A DNA stretch of 64,000 nucleotides from Anaerotignum propionicum (GCF_024461735.1 NZ_JANGAD010000005.1:186001-250000), one strand, 5' to 3'. Shown: positions 24,616 through 33,365, counted from the first letter of the stretch. Numbers and translations: made by a program. The notes: generated by a model from the sequence alone, not told the origin.

Positions 24616-26559
24616 ATGAAAAAATATCCTAATCTCTCTAAACCTATAAAACTTGGAAATGTTACATTTCGCAATCGTATGTTTGCTTCACCTATAGGAG
24701 CAACAGATATCAATGCTGATTGTGTGCCCGGTGAAAGAACTCGTGCTTTTTATGAATTACGTGGAAAAGGTGGAGCTGCCGCTGTCACTATGAGTGAGCT
24801 TGTTGTTCATCCTGAGACAGATGGCTCTCATATGTTACATTTAGATCTACAAACAGTCGGTGCTCTTGCAAGCTTTACATTTTGTGCAGACTCTATTCGT
24901 AGACATGGTGCAGTTGCTAGTATTGAGCTTTCTCACTCTGGTCAATATGCAGGAACCTATATGGCTGATAAAAACAAGAAGCAGGGCTTAACACAGTTTG
25001 GCCCAAGCGATGGTGTACGTCCTGATGGAATGAAGGTTAGTGCACTTACAAAAGAGCAAATTGCTGATATTGTTAAAAGTTATGCAGAAGCAGCTACTTT
25101 GGCTAAGCGGGTTGGCTTCCAAATGGTGATGATTCACGCTGGTCATACTTGGTTGTTGAATCAATTTATTTCACCTTTCTTTAATAAAAGAACAGATGAA
25201 TATGGCGGTAGCTTTGATAATAGAATTCGTTTTACGCTTGAAGTTCTGGCGGCTGTTCGTGAAGCTGTTGGGCCTATGTTCCCCATTGAAATTCGTATGA
25301 GTGGTTCTGAATTATTTGAGGGTGGGTATGACTTACAAGAGGGTATCAAAATTGCCAAAGCTGTTGAGCCATATGTTGATTTAATTCATGTTTCAGCAGG
25401 GTCATATCAATTTGGATTTTTCACAACGCACCCTTCAATGTTTGGGGCACATGGTATGAATGTATATCTTGCTGAGGAAATCAAAAAACATGTTTCAAAA
25501 CCTGTAGCAACCATTGGAGCGTTAAATGATCCCGAAATGATGGAAGAAATTATTGCTTCTGGTAAGGCTGATGTTGTTTATATGGGACGTGCATTATTGG
25601 CTGATCCATACTTGCCACAAAAAGTTGTTGCAGGCGAAGACGACAAAATTGTAAAATGTTTACGTTGCTTTGCTTGTATGGCTGAACGCCCTATATCTCA
25701 AACACGTCGCTGTGCAGTAAATCCTTTGATTGGGCGTGAAATAGAAGGTACAGAAGTTCCTGTTTCAAGAAAATCTAAAAAAATACTTGTTGTTGGTGGT
25801 GGGGTTGCAGGATTAAAAGCTGCTGTAACATCTGCACAAAGAGGCCACGAAGTTATTCTTTGTGAAAAAGATAGTGAGCTTGGCGGCATCTTAAAATGTG
25901 AACAGGCCATTGACTTTAAACTGGAAATGTATCAATTAGGCCTTGCGTTGGAAGCACAAGCAAGGGAAGAGGGTGTTGAAATTCGTTGCAACACTACAGT
26001 TGATAAAGCATATATTGAAAATATTAAGCCGGATGCAGTGATTCTGGCAGTAGGATCTTCTCCTATTGTTCCTCCATTACCTGGAATTGATGGTGATAAT
26101 GTAGTTGTTGTTAATGACTATTATAAAAATAAAGAAAAGGTAACAGATTCTGTTATTGTTTTAGGTGGCGGTTTAGCAGGCTGCGAATGTGCAATTCACT
26201 TAGCTCAAGAAGGGAAAACTGTACATTTGGTTGAAATGAGAGATGAATTGGCTGTGGATGCAAATATTAGACATCGTCCTATTTTGATGAAAATGATTGA
26301 TGAATTAGTGAATGTACACACAGGATTGCAAGGCCTTTCTATTTCAGATGAAGGTTTATTATGTAAAGATAAAGATGGAAAGAATATCCTTATTCCTGGT
26401 ACAACTGTAATCTGTGCTGTTGGACAAAGAGCAAATAGACATATTGTTGAGGAATTATATGATGTAGCGCCAATTGTACGGGAAATTGGTGATTGTATCA
26501 GACCAAGTAATATCACAAATGCAATGTATGAAGGTTATCACGCAGGTTTAGATATTTAA
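24616..26559 (+). CDS. 2-enoate reductase-like Fe-S flavoprotein (Old Yellow Enzyme family)
   Basis: A 647-residue enzyme with three parts. Residues 1-340 form an FMN TIM barrel (PIKLGNVTFRNRMFASP, HAGHTWLLNQFISPFFNKRTDEYGG). Four cysteines follow in the CLRCFACM and RRCAVNP segments for a [4Fe-4S] cluster. A C-terminal FAD/NAD(P) module has VVGGGVAGLKAA and a second dinucleotide fold, VLGGGLAGCECA. This is the plan of 2,4-dienoyl-CoA reductase, clostridial 2-enoate reductase and BaiCD/BaiH. Length and PadR control favour reduction of the side-chain double bond of cinnamate-type acids. ATG 24616 follows AAGGAG; the TTG at 24595 was rejected. Confidence 0.9.
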   Translation: MKKYPNLSKPIKLGNVTFRNRMFASPIGATDINADCVPGERTRAFYELRGKGGAAAVTMSELVVHPETDGSHMLHLDLQTVGALASFTFCADSIRRHGAVASIELSHSGQYAGTYMADKNKKQGLTQFGPSDGVRPDGMKVSALTKEQIADIVKSYAEAATLAKRVGFQMVMIHAGHTWLLNQFISPFFNKRTDEYGGSFDNRIRFTLEVLAAVREAVGPMFPIEIRMSGSELFEGGYDLQEGIKIAKAVEPYVDLIHVSAGSYQFGFFTTHPSMFGAHGMNVYLAEEIKKHVSKPVATIGALNDPEMMEEIIASGKADVVYMGRALLADPYLPQKVVAGEDDKIVKCLRCFACMAERPISQTRRCAVNPLIGREIEGTEVPVSRKSKKILVVGGGVAGLKAAVTSAQRGHEVILCEKDSELGGILKCEQAIDFKLEMYQLGLALEAQAREEGVEIRCNTTVDKAYIENIKPDAVILAVGSSPIVPPLPGIDGDNVVVVNDYYKNKEKVTDSVIVLGGGLAGCECAIHLAQEGKTVHLVEMRDELAVDANIRHRPILMKMIDELVNVHTGLQGLSISDEGLLCKDKDGKNILIPGTTVICAVGQRANRHIVEELYDVAPIVREIGDCIRPSNITNAMYEGYHAGLDI

Positions 26560-26653
26560 ACTATATGGGATAAAACCAGTATAAGGTCTGTATTAAGTTG
26601 CTAGTGTTTTCCATTCAGATGGATAAATTATCAGCTTATAGAATTTAGAATAT

Positions 26654-26698
26654 AAAAAGGCTAAGTCGGGTGAGTTATATCCCAACTTAGTCTTTTTA
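26654..26698 (+). terminator. Rho-independent terminator after the reductase gene
   Basis: AAAAGGCTAAGTCGGG pairs with CCCAACTTAGTCTTTTT around a 10-base loop, ending in a T run. Confidence 0.88.
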
Positions 26699-26771
26699 TA
26701 TTTTATAAACTAATCTTATAATATTGAGTGGGGCTCTTTATTTTTCCAAACTAGGGATGTATGGTAAATAG

Positions 26772-26815
26772 AAAAAGAACAACCAAGCCGATAAGGGCGA
26801 GGTTGCTCAATTTTT
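26772..26815 (-). terminator. Bidirectional hairpin, terminator of the sigma/anti-sigma unit
   Basis: CAACC/GGTTG and an inner GCC/GGC stem lie between A-rich and T-rich runs. The minus-strand tail (TTCTTTTTC) suits the anti-sigma transcript. The rest of 26560-26906 holds no gene. Confidence 0.6.
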
Positions 26816-26906
26816 CGAAGTAGACCAGTTATGTTTGGTAAAGCAAATTAGGCCAACTTACGCTTTTGCTCATAATTGTGCCACTAATATGATGTTTAAC
26901 TTAGTA

Positions 26907-27500
26907 TTAGTTAAACGAAGAAGGCGATTGGTATCTATCGGGAGCAGTGGCGTAACCATTTTGATACTTTACAGTCATATACAAAGTTTCTTCACCCTTT
27001 ACCAGCTTAATATAGCATACATTATTCTCGAATTTATCAGTAATATCAATTTTTTGGTCGAACCAATAAACCCATACAGAGCCATTGTCTTCATATTGAA
27101 CATCAGGGGCTGTTATCTCTTCTATTAATTCATCGTCTGTTAATGGTCTTTCTGTACCATCGTCTTCTATGAAGACTCCACTACCACCTCTATTTTTACT
27201 GTCTCCCTCAGCATCAATATAGTTCATGTTGTAGTTGCCATTTCCGTCAAATTGAATGGTTACATCAGTTTGATCACCATTTATCCAAAGCTGTAAAGTA
27301 CGCTGGATTCCACAAAAATCAGTGGCATATGCAACCGTAGCACAGCCAACAATCAGTACACAGGCGGCGATACTGGCAACCAAGCGATTTAATTTTGGCT
27401 TATTATTACTGGTAGTTGTCATTTTTTTTACCTCCAAAGAAAATTCATCAGAGATATGCATTGTAGAAAATGCCTGTTTGTACTTCTCCTTATTCGTCAT
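26907..27500 (-). CDS. Anti-sigma-factor-like membrane protein
   Basis: A 197-residue protein with a cytosolic N-terminus of about 40 residues, one membrane segment (LVASIAACVLIVGCATVAYA) and an outside domain of about 135 residues rich in Asp and aromatic residues. I do not recognise the outside domain. Its start overlaps the end of the ECF sigma gene by 11 bases, which is the standard coupling of sigma and anti-sigma. It most likely holds the sigma factor inactive at the membrane until an envelope signal arrives. Confidence 0.75.
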   Translation of the reverse strand: MTNKEKYKQAFSTMHISDEFSLEVKKMTTTSNNKPKLNRLVASIAACVLIVGCATVAYATDFCGIQRTLQLWINGDQTDVTIQFDGNGNYNMNYIDAEGDSKNRGGSGVFIEDDGTERPLTDDELIEEITAPDVQYEDNGSVWVYWFDQKIDITDKFENNVCYIKLVKGEETLYMTVKYQNGYATAPDRYQSPSSFN

Positions 27501-27972
27501 CTTCCCATACCTCCTTTAGTGTGTTTTTAAGCAACATTCTTCCTCGTGATAGTTTGACCTTTACATTGCTTTCAGATATGTTTAGAATATTTGAAATTTC
27601 TTTTATAGAATAGTCTTCATAATAAAACAAATGAATGATAACACGATATTTTTCGGGTAGTTTCATTACGGTTTCAAACAATTCAGAGGATTCAGGAGAT
27701 TCAAAAGTTAATGTTTCCATGTAATCCTCCAAAGGCAGAGTGTTCCGTCTGAAAAAAGTCATATTCTTATTTTTAGCTTTATTAATCGCTACTCGAATCA
27801 GCCATGCACGTATGTGTTGCTCCGATTCAAAATCTTTTTTTATCGATATGTACTGAATATAAGTATCTTGAACAACATCTTCTGCATCTTGAATATTTTT
27901 GCAAACATTAAAAGCAATAACAAAAAGATTGTTCTTGTACTTGTCAATCAGCACATCTATTGGTTCCCTCAT
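27490..27972 (-). CDS. ECF-type RNA polymerase sigma factor
   Basis: A 160-residue sigma-70 family protein containing only regions 2 and 4. Region 2 reads LFVIAFNVCKNIQDAEDVVQDTYIQY, followed by HIRAWLIRVAINKAKN. Region 4 reads LPEKYRVIIHLFYYEDYSIKEISNILNISESNVKVKLSRGRMLLK. The in-frame start at 28041 was rejected because GGAGGA stands just before ATG 27972. It is encoded with its probable anti-sigma factor and may drive its own promoter at 28008-28038. Confidence 0.92.
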   Translation of the reverse strand: MREPIDVLIDKYKNNLFVIAFNVCKNIQDAEDVVQDTYIQYISIKKDFESEQHIRAWLIRVAINKAKNKNMTFFRRNTLPLEDYMETLTFESPESSELFETVMKLPEKYRVIIHLFYYEDYSIKEISNILNISESNVKVKLSRGRMLLKNTLKEVWEDDE

Positions 27973-28007
27973 GAGTTCCTCCTTTGTGCTTGAAAAGCCT
28001 TTCACTA

Positions 28008-28038
28008 ATAGTACAAATGAGAGTGGCAAAAGGTTACA
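28008..28038 (-). promoter_or_regulatory. Predicted self-regulated ECF promoter
   Basis: On the minus strand, TGTAACC (28032-28038) is followed after 17 bases by GTAC (28011-28014). A -35 with an AAC core and a short -10 is the usual ECF pattern. It lies about 35 bases before the sigma gene. Confidence 0.5.
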
Positions 28039-28063
28039 CACAAAATAAAAATATTTTGAAATT

Positions 28064-28087
28064 AGCTGTTTGCAAATGCAAACAGCT
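28064..28087. repeat. Perfect inverted repeat upstream of the ECF operon
   Basis: AGCTGTTTGCA and TGCAAACAGCT are separated by two bases. It lies 26 bases upstream of the predicted ECF -35 box and has no good T run, so it looks more like a regulator site than a terminator. Confidence 0.5.
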
Positions 28088-28253
28088 GAAAAAAGGGAAT
28101 ATAAAGTCCCTCACCAAACGTCAAATTTTATAAATAGTATTTCTAGATGGTTTTACTGGGTAGGTAAAATTTACAAAGATTAAACTGAATGGAAAAGTAT
28201 AATAAATGTAAGATTATGTACTGCTCTAAAAATATTCTGAATTATTTTTAAGA

Positions 28254-28289
28254 GCAAAAAGCCAATGCACTGATGAAAGTGTATTGGCT
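28254..28289 (-). terminator. Terminator of the GNAT-YoaP gene
   Basis: AGCCAATGCACT and AGTGTATTGGCT (one mismatch) form the stem; the minus strand continues with TTTTTGC. Nothing else is seen in 28088-28360. Confidence 0.75.
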
Positions 28290-28360
28290 AAATCCCATAA
28301 TTCGTTGATTTTATTATTATGTGAACAAATCAATATGCAACGAGAGAGTGCTGTCATATA

Positions 28361-29107
28361 CTAACGCTCTAAAAGCTTTTTTAGATAGCCCTCATTAAGC
28401 AAGTGAATCGTTTCAAACTTGCCATTATAAAATACTGCCCAATTATTAAAGATACAAGGCAAACTTTTTGCTTTTTCAAGGCTATCTACTGCAATTAAGT
28501 TTGCTTCTATATCATTATTTTTACAGTAGTTTTCTATCTGTTCAATACAGTTTGGAATATAAGGGCATTGCATGCCGTAGTAAATTGTAAGGACATTGCT
28601 ATCGATAGAATGTGACTTAACACTTTCGGCAAAAGTAGGCTTACTACCGTCAAAGGAGAGTGCAAGAATCTCATACTCATCAATACTATCGGCTACTTCA
28701 AATCCGAATTTAATTAAAAATTTCTTATCGGACAAATAAGGTTTTTTCTTTTTAGAAGTTAAGATGCATACACCTGATTTACCTAGCTTTTTTGCATCAT
28801 CAATGCAATATTCAAGTAGTGCTTTTGCATAGCCTTTGCCCTTAAATGAACCCGCCACCCAAAGACAGTAAATATAGATGTAGTTATCACCAATTATCGG
28901 TGTCCAAGCACTTTCTAGGGGAGCATATTCAATAAATACCTTGCCTTTTTCATCAAGTTTTCTAAATGTATGTCCTTCTGGCATGCGGTTTTTTAACCAT
29001 TTCTTTTTTACATCAACGCCGTTTTTGTGCTTTTTGTCCGAAATAGCACAGCAAAGATGTTCATTATCTATGTTTTCAATTGTTAGGTTTTTGAATTGGT
29101 TGCTCAT
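28361..29107 (-). CDS. GNAT acetyltransferase with YoaP-like C-terminal domain
   Basis: A 248-residue two-domain protein. Residues 1-150 form a GNAT fold, with the acetyl-CoA loop in VAGSFKGKGYAKALLEYCIDDAKKLG. Residues 165-248 match the YoaP-like domain, which has a thioredoxin-like look (LTIYYGMQCPYIPNCIEQIE, with two Cys five residues apart). The same domain pair occurs in B. subtilis YoaP. The substrate is unknown. AAGGAG before ATG 29107 decides the start; the frame extends to 29131. Confidence 0.85.
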   Translation of the reverse strand: MSNQFKNLTIENIDNEHLCCAISDKKHKNGVDVKKKWLKNRMPEGHTFRKLDEKGKVFIEYAPLESAWTPIIGDNYIYIYCLWVAGSFKGKGYAKALLEYCIDDAKKLGKSGVCILTSKKKKPYLSDKKFLIKFGFEVADSIDEYEILALSFDGSKPTFAESVKSHSIDSNVLTIYYGMQCPYIPNCIEQIENYCKNNDIEANLIAVDSLEKAKSLPCIFNNWAVFYNGKFETIHLLNEGYLKKLLER

Positions 29108-29408
29108 TTTTTCACTCCTTGTTATATACATTCCCTTTTCGGCCGTTACATTTGACTACTACCATTTCAAAAATATTTCGCTGGGTATTATATATAGAAA
29201 AGTATATCCCAGTATGGCAAAATCCTCAACTCATAAATCAAAAATATAAACAAAGGGCAGATAAGATGATATTAAGATTCATTATCGTTTTAACGCAAGG
29301 ATGCTCTGGACGATTGATTTATAATGCACGATGGGTAAGCCCCTCTGTTTCTCAAGGGGCTGAATAGTTGTGGTGCCTTTCAACAACTTAAAGCCATACA
29401 GACAGTGG
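29108..29408. other. Spacer with a GC-rich hairpin
   Basis: The only structure seen is the hairpin AGCCCCT/AGGGGCT at 29338-29361, without a T run on either strand. It lies downstream of the DUF3788 frame and may be a weak terminator for it. Confidence 0.4.
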
Positions 29409-29855
29409 TTAACTGTCCTCATGTTGCCGCTTCTTCTTTTTTACACGTAGGTCAATGAGTTTTTTCACATCTTCCAGAATTTCAGCAGAAGTAACAGATA
29501 CCATCAGCCAACGCCCACCGTTAAAGGGTTTTGTATTCCAATAAAGGTTACGGATATATTCGGTGCAAGGGGATAACAGAAGCTCCGCTTCCATAGCCTC
29601 ACGGCTTCTCACCGAAACAAGACAGGTAAAAAAACCGTTAGCAGGATAGAGTGTGCAAAGGGATTGTCCGCTTTTTTTATACTTTATATTCCAACCAGGC
29701 GCACCGGAACAACTGCTATGCTCTATTTTTGGTAAAACACCATAGCATGACTCTAAATGGGAACAGAGTTCATCCCATAAAGGGTTTGCTACAAAGCCTG
29801 ATACCTCTTGTAAATGGGGCATGGCATTTTTGGGATATTGCTCGTTCTAGTTCAT
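29409..29855 (-). pseudogene. DUF3788 family protein with TAG at codon 3
   Basis: The conserved body (NPLWDELCSHLESCYGVLPKIEHSSCSGAPGWNIKYKKSG followed by QSLCTLYPANGFFTCLV) identifies DUF3788, a small family of unknown function. The natural start seems to be ATG 29855, with AAGGAG 10 bases upstream, reading MN-stop-NEQYPKNAMPHLQEV. Codon 3 (29847-29849) is TAG, probably derived from a Trp or Gln codon. The in-frame ATG at 29822 could restart translation and would lose only 11 residues, but no ribosome binding site precedes it. The gene is either silent or weakly expressed. Confidence 0.78.
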
Positions 29856-29875
29856 CCTTTACACACTCCTTGTTT

Positions 29876-30136
29876 TTACTGCCAGCGCTTAAGTTGTGGA
29901 AAAAATGCAGCCATTTGTGCCTTTGCATCATCTGGGGTCATACCAGTTGCATCTGCCATAGGCTGTGCACAAAAATCTATCATCTGATCCATGGTTATAT
30001 CTGCACAGAATTTTCCGCCATCATAACAATAATTACAATAGTCTGCACTTTTGCTGCCATCGGATTCTGTTCCATACGTAGCACCTTCCATTGGCATGGC
30101 ACAGCTTTGGCAAAATTTTTGATTTTCAATTGACAT
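29876..30136 (-). CDS. Putative zinc ribbon protein
   Basis: An 86-residue protein. Cysteines in FCQSCAMPM and YCNYCYDGGKFC form a zinc-ribbon-like knuckle near the N-terminus, matching the small 'putative zinc ribbon' family (PF12674 type). The C-terminal half is helical. AGGAGGACG stands before ATG 30136. The gene is just upstream of the DUF3788 gene on the same strand and downstream of a WYL regulator, with which it may form an operon. The function is unknown. Confidence 0.82.
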   Translation of the reverse strand: MSIENQKFCQSCAMPMEGATYGTESDGSKSADYCNYCYDGGKFCADITMDQMIDFCAQPMADATGMTPDDAKAQMAAFFPQLKRWQ

Positions 30137-30198
30137 AATCTCGTCCTCCTTTTGTTTTGATATCTCTATTATATCTATAAAAAGCTGACAACTGTGTG

Positions 30199-31104
30199 TC
30201 AGGGTTTAAAATGAGCTGCGATTTCTTCTGCATACTCCCAAAGCTGATGCCGAAGATTTGGCGGATGAAGTATCTCGACATTTGTGCCAAAAGAAAAAAT
30301 ATAGCCTATCACCCATGAATCTATAGGGAAACATGCCTCCACCAGCATACTACCGTCGGGCAATACGGTAATATTCTCACGGTCAAACTCGTCATACACT
30401 CGAAAGGCAAGCCGTGCCGAGATTTTTAACTTAATATTTGTTTCAGTGCAGGGTATATTGGCCATTTCAATGGGTGGTATTTCCCCTTCATAATTTTGGG
30501 TGAAATGTTGGTCGATTGGTGTAATTTCTACAATTCTGCTCACTTTAAAAAGGCGAAAATCCTCTGATTTTAGGCAATAACTCTGCAAATACCAGTGTTT
30601 ATCTTTATAGATAAGACGTAGGGGGTGAATGTTGCGGTTAGTCATTTTTCCGGATGAACCGCAATAGGCAATTTGTAAAACCTGTTTTGCAAGAATTGCG
30701 TTTTTTATAGTCTCAAAGCGAATGCTATCTACTTTTTTTAAACCCCATCGGGAAAAATCTACGGTAATCCAATCCTGTGACGGTTTTTGAAAGGCTCCGC
30801 CCAGTTTAGATAGCAGACTGTCTACCTGTTGGTCAGCAGCTTTCAAACTTTGTACCGCAAAAAGCAGTTGATTTTGCTCGTAATCGTTCAATAAGGTTTT
30901 ATCAAAGCGGTAACCTTCCATTAATGAAATACCACCGTTTTTGCCGATGGTGGTGTAAATGGGAACACCTGCCATAGACAGGGTATCCACATCACGATAT
31001 ACCGTTCGCACCGACACTTCAAGCTCTTTTGCCAGTGCGGGGGCACTCATGCTGCCTTTTTCCAGCAGTAAATATACAAGCTGAAATAATCGGTCGTTCT
31101 TCAT
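30199..31104 (-). CDS. YafY-type HTH/WYL-domain transcriptional regulator
   Basis: A 301-residue regulator. Residues 1-60 are a DeoR-like HTH_11 domain (FQLVYLLLEKGSMSAPALAKELEVSVRTVYRDVDTLS), and residues 135-215 a WYL domain (LQIAYCGSSGKMTNRNIHPLRLIYKDKHWYLQSYCL). A WCX C-terminal extension follows. GAGGTG before ATG 31104 rules out the GTG at 31116. WYL proteins sense nucleic acids or small ligands. A 12-base perfect inverted repeat 40 bases upstream may be its own operator. The genes downstream on the same strand are the zinc ribbon and DUF3788 genes. Confidence 0.9.
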   Translation of the reverse strand: MKNDRLFQLVYLLLEKGSMSAPALAKELEVSVRTVYRDVDTLSMAGVPIYTTIGKNGGISLMEGYRFDKTLLNDYEQNQLLFAVQSLKAADQQVDSLLSKLGGAFQKPSQDWITVDFSRWGLKKVDSIRFETIKNAILAKQVLQIAYCGSSGKMTNRNIHPLRLIYKDKHWYLQSYCLKSEDFRLFKVSRIVEITPIDQHFTQNYEGEIPPIEMANIPCTETNIKLKISARLAFRVYDEFDRENITVLPDGSMLVEACFPIDSWVIGYIFSFGTNVEILHPPNLRHQLWEYAEEIAAHFKP

Positions 31105-31143
31105 GGCACACCTCACAAGTTAGAATAAATATTATTATACCAC

Positions 31144-31173
31144 AAAACCATGACAATATGATGTCATGGTTTT
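31144..31173. promoter_or_regulatory. Inverted repeat, candidate operator of the WYL regulator
   Basis: AAAACCATGACA and TGTCATGGTTTT form a perfect 12-base dyad with a 6-base centre. It lies just upstream of a minus-strand TATAAT (31133-31138). Confidence 0.5.
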
Positions 31174-31246
31174 AGTTAAATATCTCCCAGAAGTCAAGAT
31201 ATCCTTTTGCCAGAAAACCCTTGACTATTTGGGTATAAAACGAACA

Positions 31247-31283
31247 AAAGCCGCTTTCCCTCAAATAAAGTTAGCGGCTCTAG
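31247..31283 (-). terminator. Terminator of the 31.3-31.7 kb gene
   Basis: AGCCGCT and AGCGGCT form the stem, and the minus strand continues with TTTTGTTCG. Confidence 0.65.
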
Positions 31284-31296
31284 AATGTTTGAAATT

Positions 31297-31728
31297 TTAT
31301 TCTAAGAAAGGTTTCAATTGCTCAATATTATTTTGCTCCGTTTTAAGCAATTTATCAGCCAATTGGAGTATTTGCTTATCAGCATCATTATATTTTTGTA
31401 TATTTTTTGTTGCATCAATAATGCCCATGGTGCTGCCTTGAATCAACATTTCAGAAATGTGACAAGGGGATTTATCCATCAAAGTTTTAATGCTAATTGA
31501 CATATAGGCAGATATCTTTGCCATGTTTCCAATACCTTTTTCTTCATGTCCTAATTCGTTTAGTTTTTGCAGAGCTGTTCTATTTATGCTTTTGTACTCA
31601 TTGAGCTGAGATTGTAACTGTTTCTTAAAATCGTTGTCTTCAACAATTTCTATTAATTGATTAAGCGTTTTTATTCCCATTTGAGAATTTTGATAAATAT
31701 AGTTAAGAAGTTCGGTATTTCCATCCAT
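31297..31728 (-). CDS. Hypothetical helical protein, ferritin-like bundle type
   Basis: A 143-residue, all-helical, Cys-poor protein I cannot name. The pattern TELLNYIYQNSQMGIKTLNQLIEI, then KSINRTALQKLNELG, then MAKISAYMSISIKTLMD suggests a four-helix bundle like DUF2383/DUF892 proteins, but the metal-ligand ExxH pairs are absent. It has its own terminator and is monocistronic. Expression and function are unknown. Confidence 0.65.
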   Translation of the reverse strand: MDGNTELLNYIYQNSQMGIKTLNQLIEIVEDNDFKKQLQSQLNEYKSINRTALQKLNELGHEEKGIGNMAKISAYMSISIKTLMDKSPCHISEMLIQGSTMGIIDATKNIQKYNDADKQILQLADKLLKTEQNNIEQLKPFLE

Positions 31729-32088
31729 AAAACAATCACCTCAAGCATAGAGTATCCAAGTTTAATCAAATTATTTAATGCTAAAGAAAATGCGTGTTTC
31801 TTTTCAAAGATACCCTTAAAAACCCTATTAAAATTCATTGATTATATATAATAAAGAATCCGTTTTTATTTTTTATCAGCAAAGTTTGTATAAGGGAAAA
31901 GAAATGATTGGGTAACCGCTTACTATCGATTCCCTTTCCAAATGTAGAGGTTTGCCACTGCAAAGCCAATGGAAGGGGGATGTATTATGTGACAGAAATA
32001 TCCCACATCCCTTGTATCTATATGAACTGGTTATATTGGGCATATTTGCAAACGCACAGAGAAATTACGAATGGTATTTCTTTTATTT
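31729..32088. other. Gene-free spacer
   Basis: AT-rich. A 67-codon frame on the plus strand (31908-32111) overlaps the next gene's end and has no convincing ribosome binding site. Nothing else is seen. Confidence 0.4.
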
Positions 32089-32577
32089 TCAATAAAGAGT
32101 ATCTAATGTAGTGTCATTGAATATATGAACAAGTGGCTGATTGCAGACCATAGCATTCGTAATTAGATCTTCTATGTTATCAAAAGCCTGCTCATTTTTT
32201 GATATCCATAGGGAAACCGTCTTGGTAGAGCCGCTTTTTGAGATAAAGCATTTTTCATCCCGAAAGGAAAATTCAAGTTCCCGTCCTGCATTTATCAAAT
32301 ATACTAATGCGCCAAAGGAATGATACTGAAACAACTCAATTGTTAGTTTATCATGCAGGCTATTAGGGGACATGTCCTCAAGAACAAATTTTCCCTTGCT
32401 ACCATCAGCGTTAATATAAAATCCATCAATTATTTCATGGATTCCTCCACCAAATGCCCAGTTATTCAACTCAATAAAACCAATAAATTCATTGAAAAAT
32501 TCATCTTCAGATAGACTCATGGGTACCTCTATGCAGCCTTGTATTTCAAACTCTTTACCCAAAATAATCACCACCAT
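32089..32577 (-). CDS. Hypothetical cytosolic protein
   Basis: A protein of up to 162 residues without signal peptide or membrane segment. The N-terminal part (EDEFFNEFIGFIELNNWAFGGGIHEIIDGFYI) resembles small proteins with an acidic helix followed by a W-x-FGGG turn. The C-terminal part (FDNIEDLITNAMVCNQPLVHIFND) is unfamiliar. The start could be ATG 32577 or TTG 32562; the latter is preceded by GGTGGTGATT. The family look is of toxin-immunity-type or YubL-like proteins, but I cannot support a function. Confidence 0.6.
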   Translation of the reverse strand: MVVIILGKEFEIQGCIEVPMSLSEDEFFNEFIGFIELNNWAFGGGIHEIIDGFYINADGSKGKFVLEDMSPNSLHDKLTIELFQYHSFGALVYLINAGRELEFSFRDEKCFISKSGSTKTVSLWISKNEQAFDNIEDLITNAMVCNQPLVHIFNDTTLDTLY

Positions 32578-32716
32578 TTACGTGTTTTTTATTATAAAAT
32601 AGTCTTCCTAAAAAACCGTGCCAGTAATTTGTACCATTTTTTTATATGTCATAAGCATTAATATTCAATATATTGATATAGCTACCAGACTTCAAGGGAT
32701 CCTTTTTCCATATAGA

Positions 32717-33166
32717 TTAGGATAATTTCATGTACAAAATAGGATATGGCATTCCTTGCTCATCTATTTCAGTTCTTTTATAAACTTCAAATCCCATATG
32801 TTCGTAAAACCCTTTTGCTTGTGGGTTTTGTTCATTAACTCCCAGTTCATTAATAGAATACTCTTTAATGCCAAACTCAACTAATTTTCTGCCCAAACCA
32901 TGTCCACGTTCTTTGGGATCAATAAACAACATTTCGAGTTTTTGATCATCTATTCCCATAAATGCAATTGGAACACCACTGTGATTTTCTGCAATAATCA
33001 AATGAGGAATCCCTACTAAAGCTTGTGGAATATATTTTTCGATATTGTCAATTTCCAAATCCGACAAAAATAAATGAGTTTCTTTTACTGATGCTTTCCA
33101 CAGCTTTACAAGGGGTTCTATTAGGATGGAATTTCGGTCTTTACTATTAATAATTCTCATTTTCAT
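32717..33166 (-). CDS. GNAT family N-acetyltransferase
   Basis: A 149-residue single-domain acetyltransferase. The acetyl-CoA-binding loop is IDPKERGHGLGRKLVEFGIKEY, and NPQAKGFYEHMGFEVYKRTEID is the conserved C-terminal block. Its length and pattern fit PhnO/YjaB-like enzymes of unknown substrate. AGGAAGAAAG precedes ATG 33166, and a second ATG lies two codons on. Monocistronic. Confidence 0.88.
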   Translation of the reverse strand: MKMRIINSKDRNSILIEPLVKLWKASVKETHLFLSDLEIDNIEKYIPQALVGIPHLIIAENHSGVPIAFMGIDDQKLEMLFIDPKERGHGLGRKLVEFGIKEYSINELGVNEQNPQAKGFYEHMGFEVYKRTEIDEQGMPYPILYMKLS

Positions 33167-33365
33167 TCTCTTTCTTCCTATATAATTAGTCTTACGTTCA
33201 TCTTGATCTTACTAAGTAATTTTAAATAACTAAATTATACCTTAATTTACCTATTGGTTACAAGGAAACATTTTACCCTCCTTAAAGATACGTTAATCTA
33301 TACTCGGATTAAAATAAAACATGTGACGCTACACAAGAACAACCAATCTATTTTTGTACTTTTTT
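33167..33365. other. Spacer upstream of the IclR palindrome
   Basis: No gene or RNA structure recognised. It contains the promoter region of the divergent GNAT gene. Confidence 0.35.

Noticed and set aside
24616..26559. Bile-acid 7-dehydroxylation (bai) gene
   Set aside because: BaiCD/BaiH have the same domain plan, but no other bai gene is near and PadR control fits phenolic acids better.
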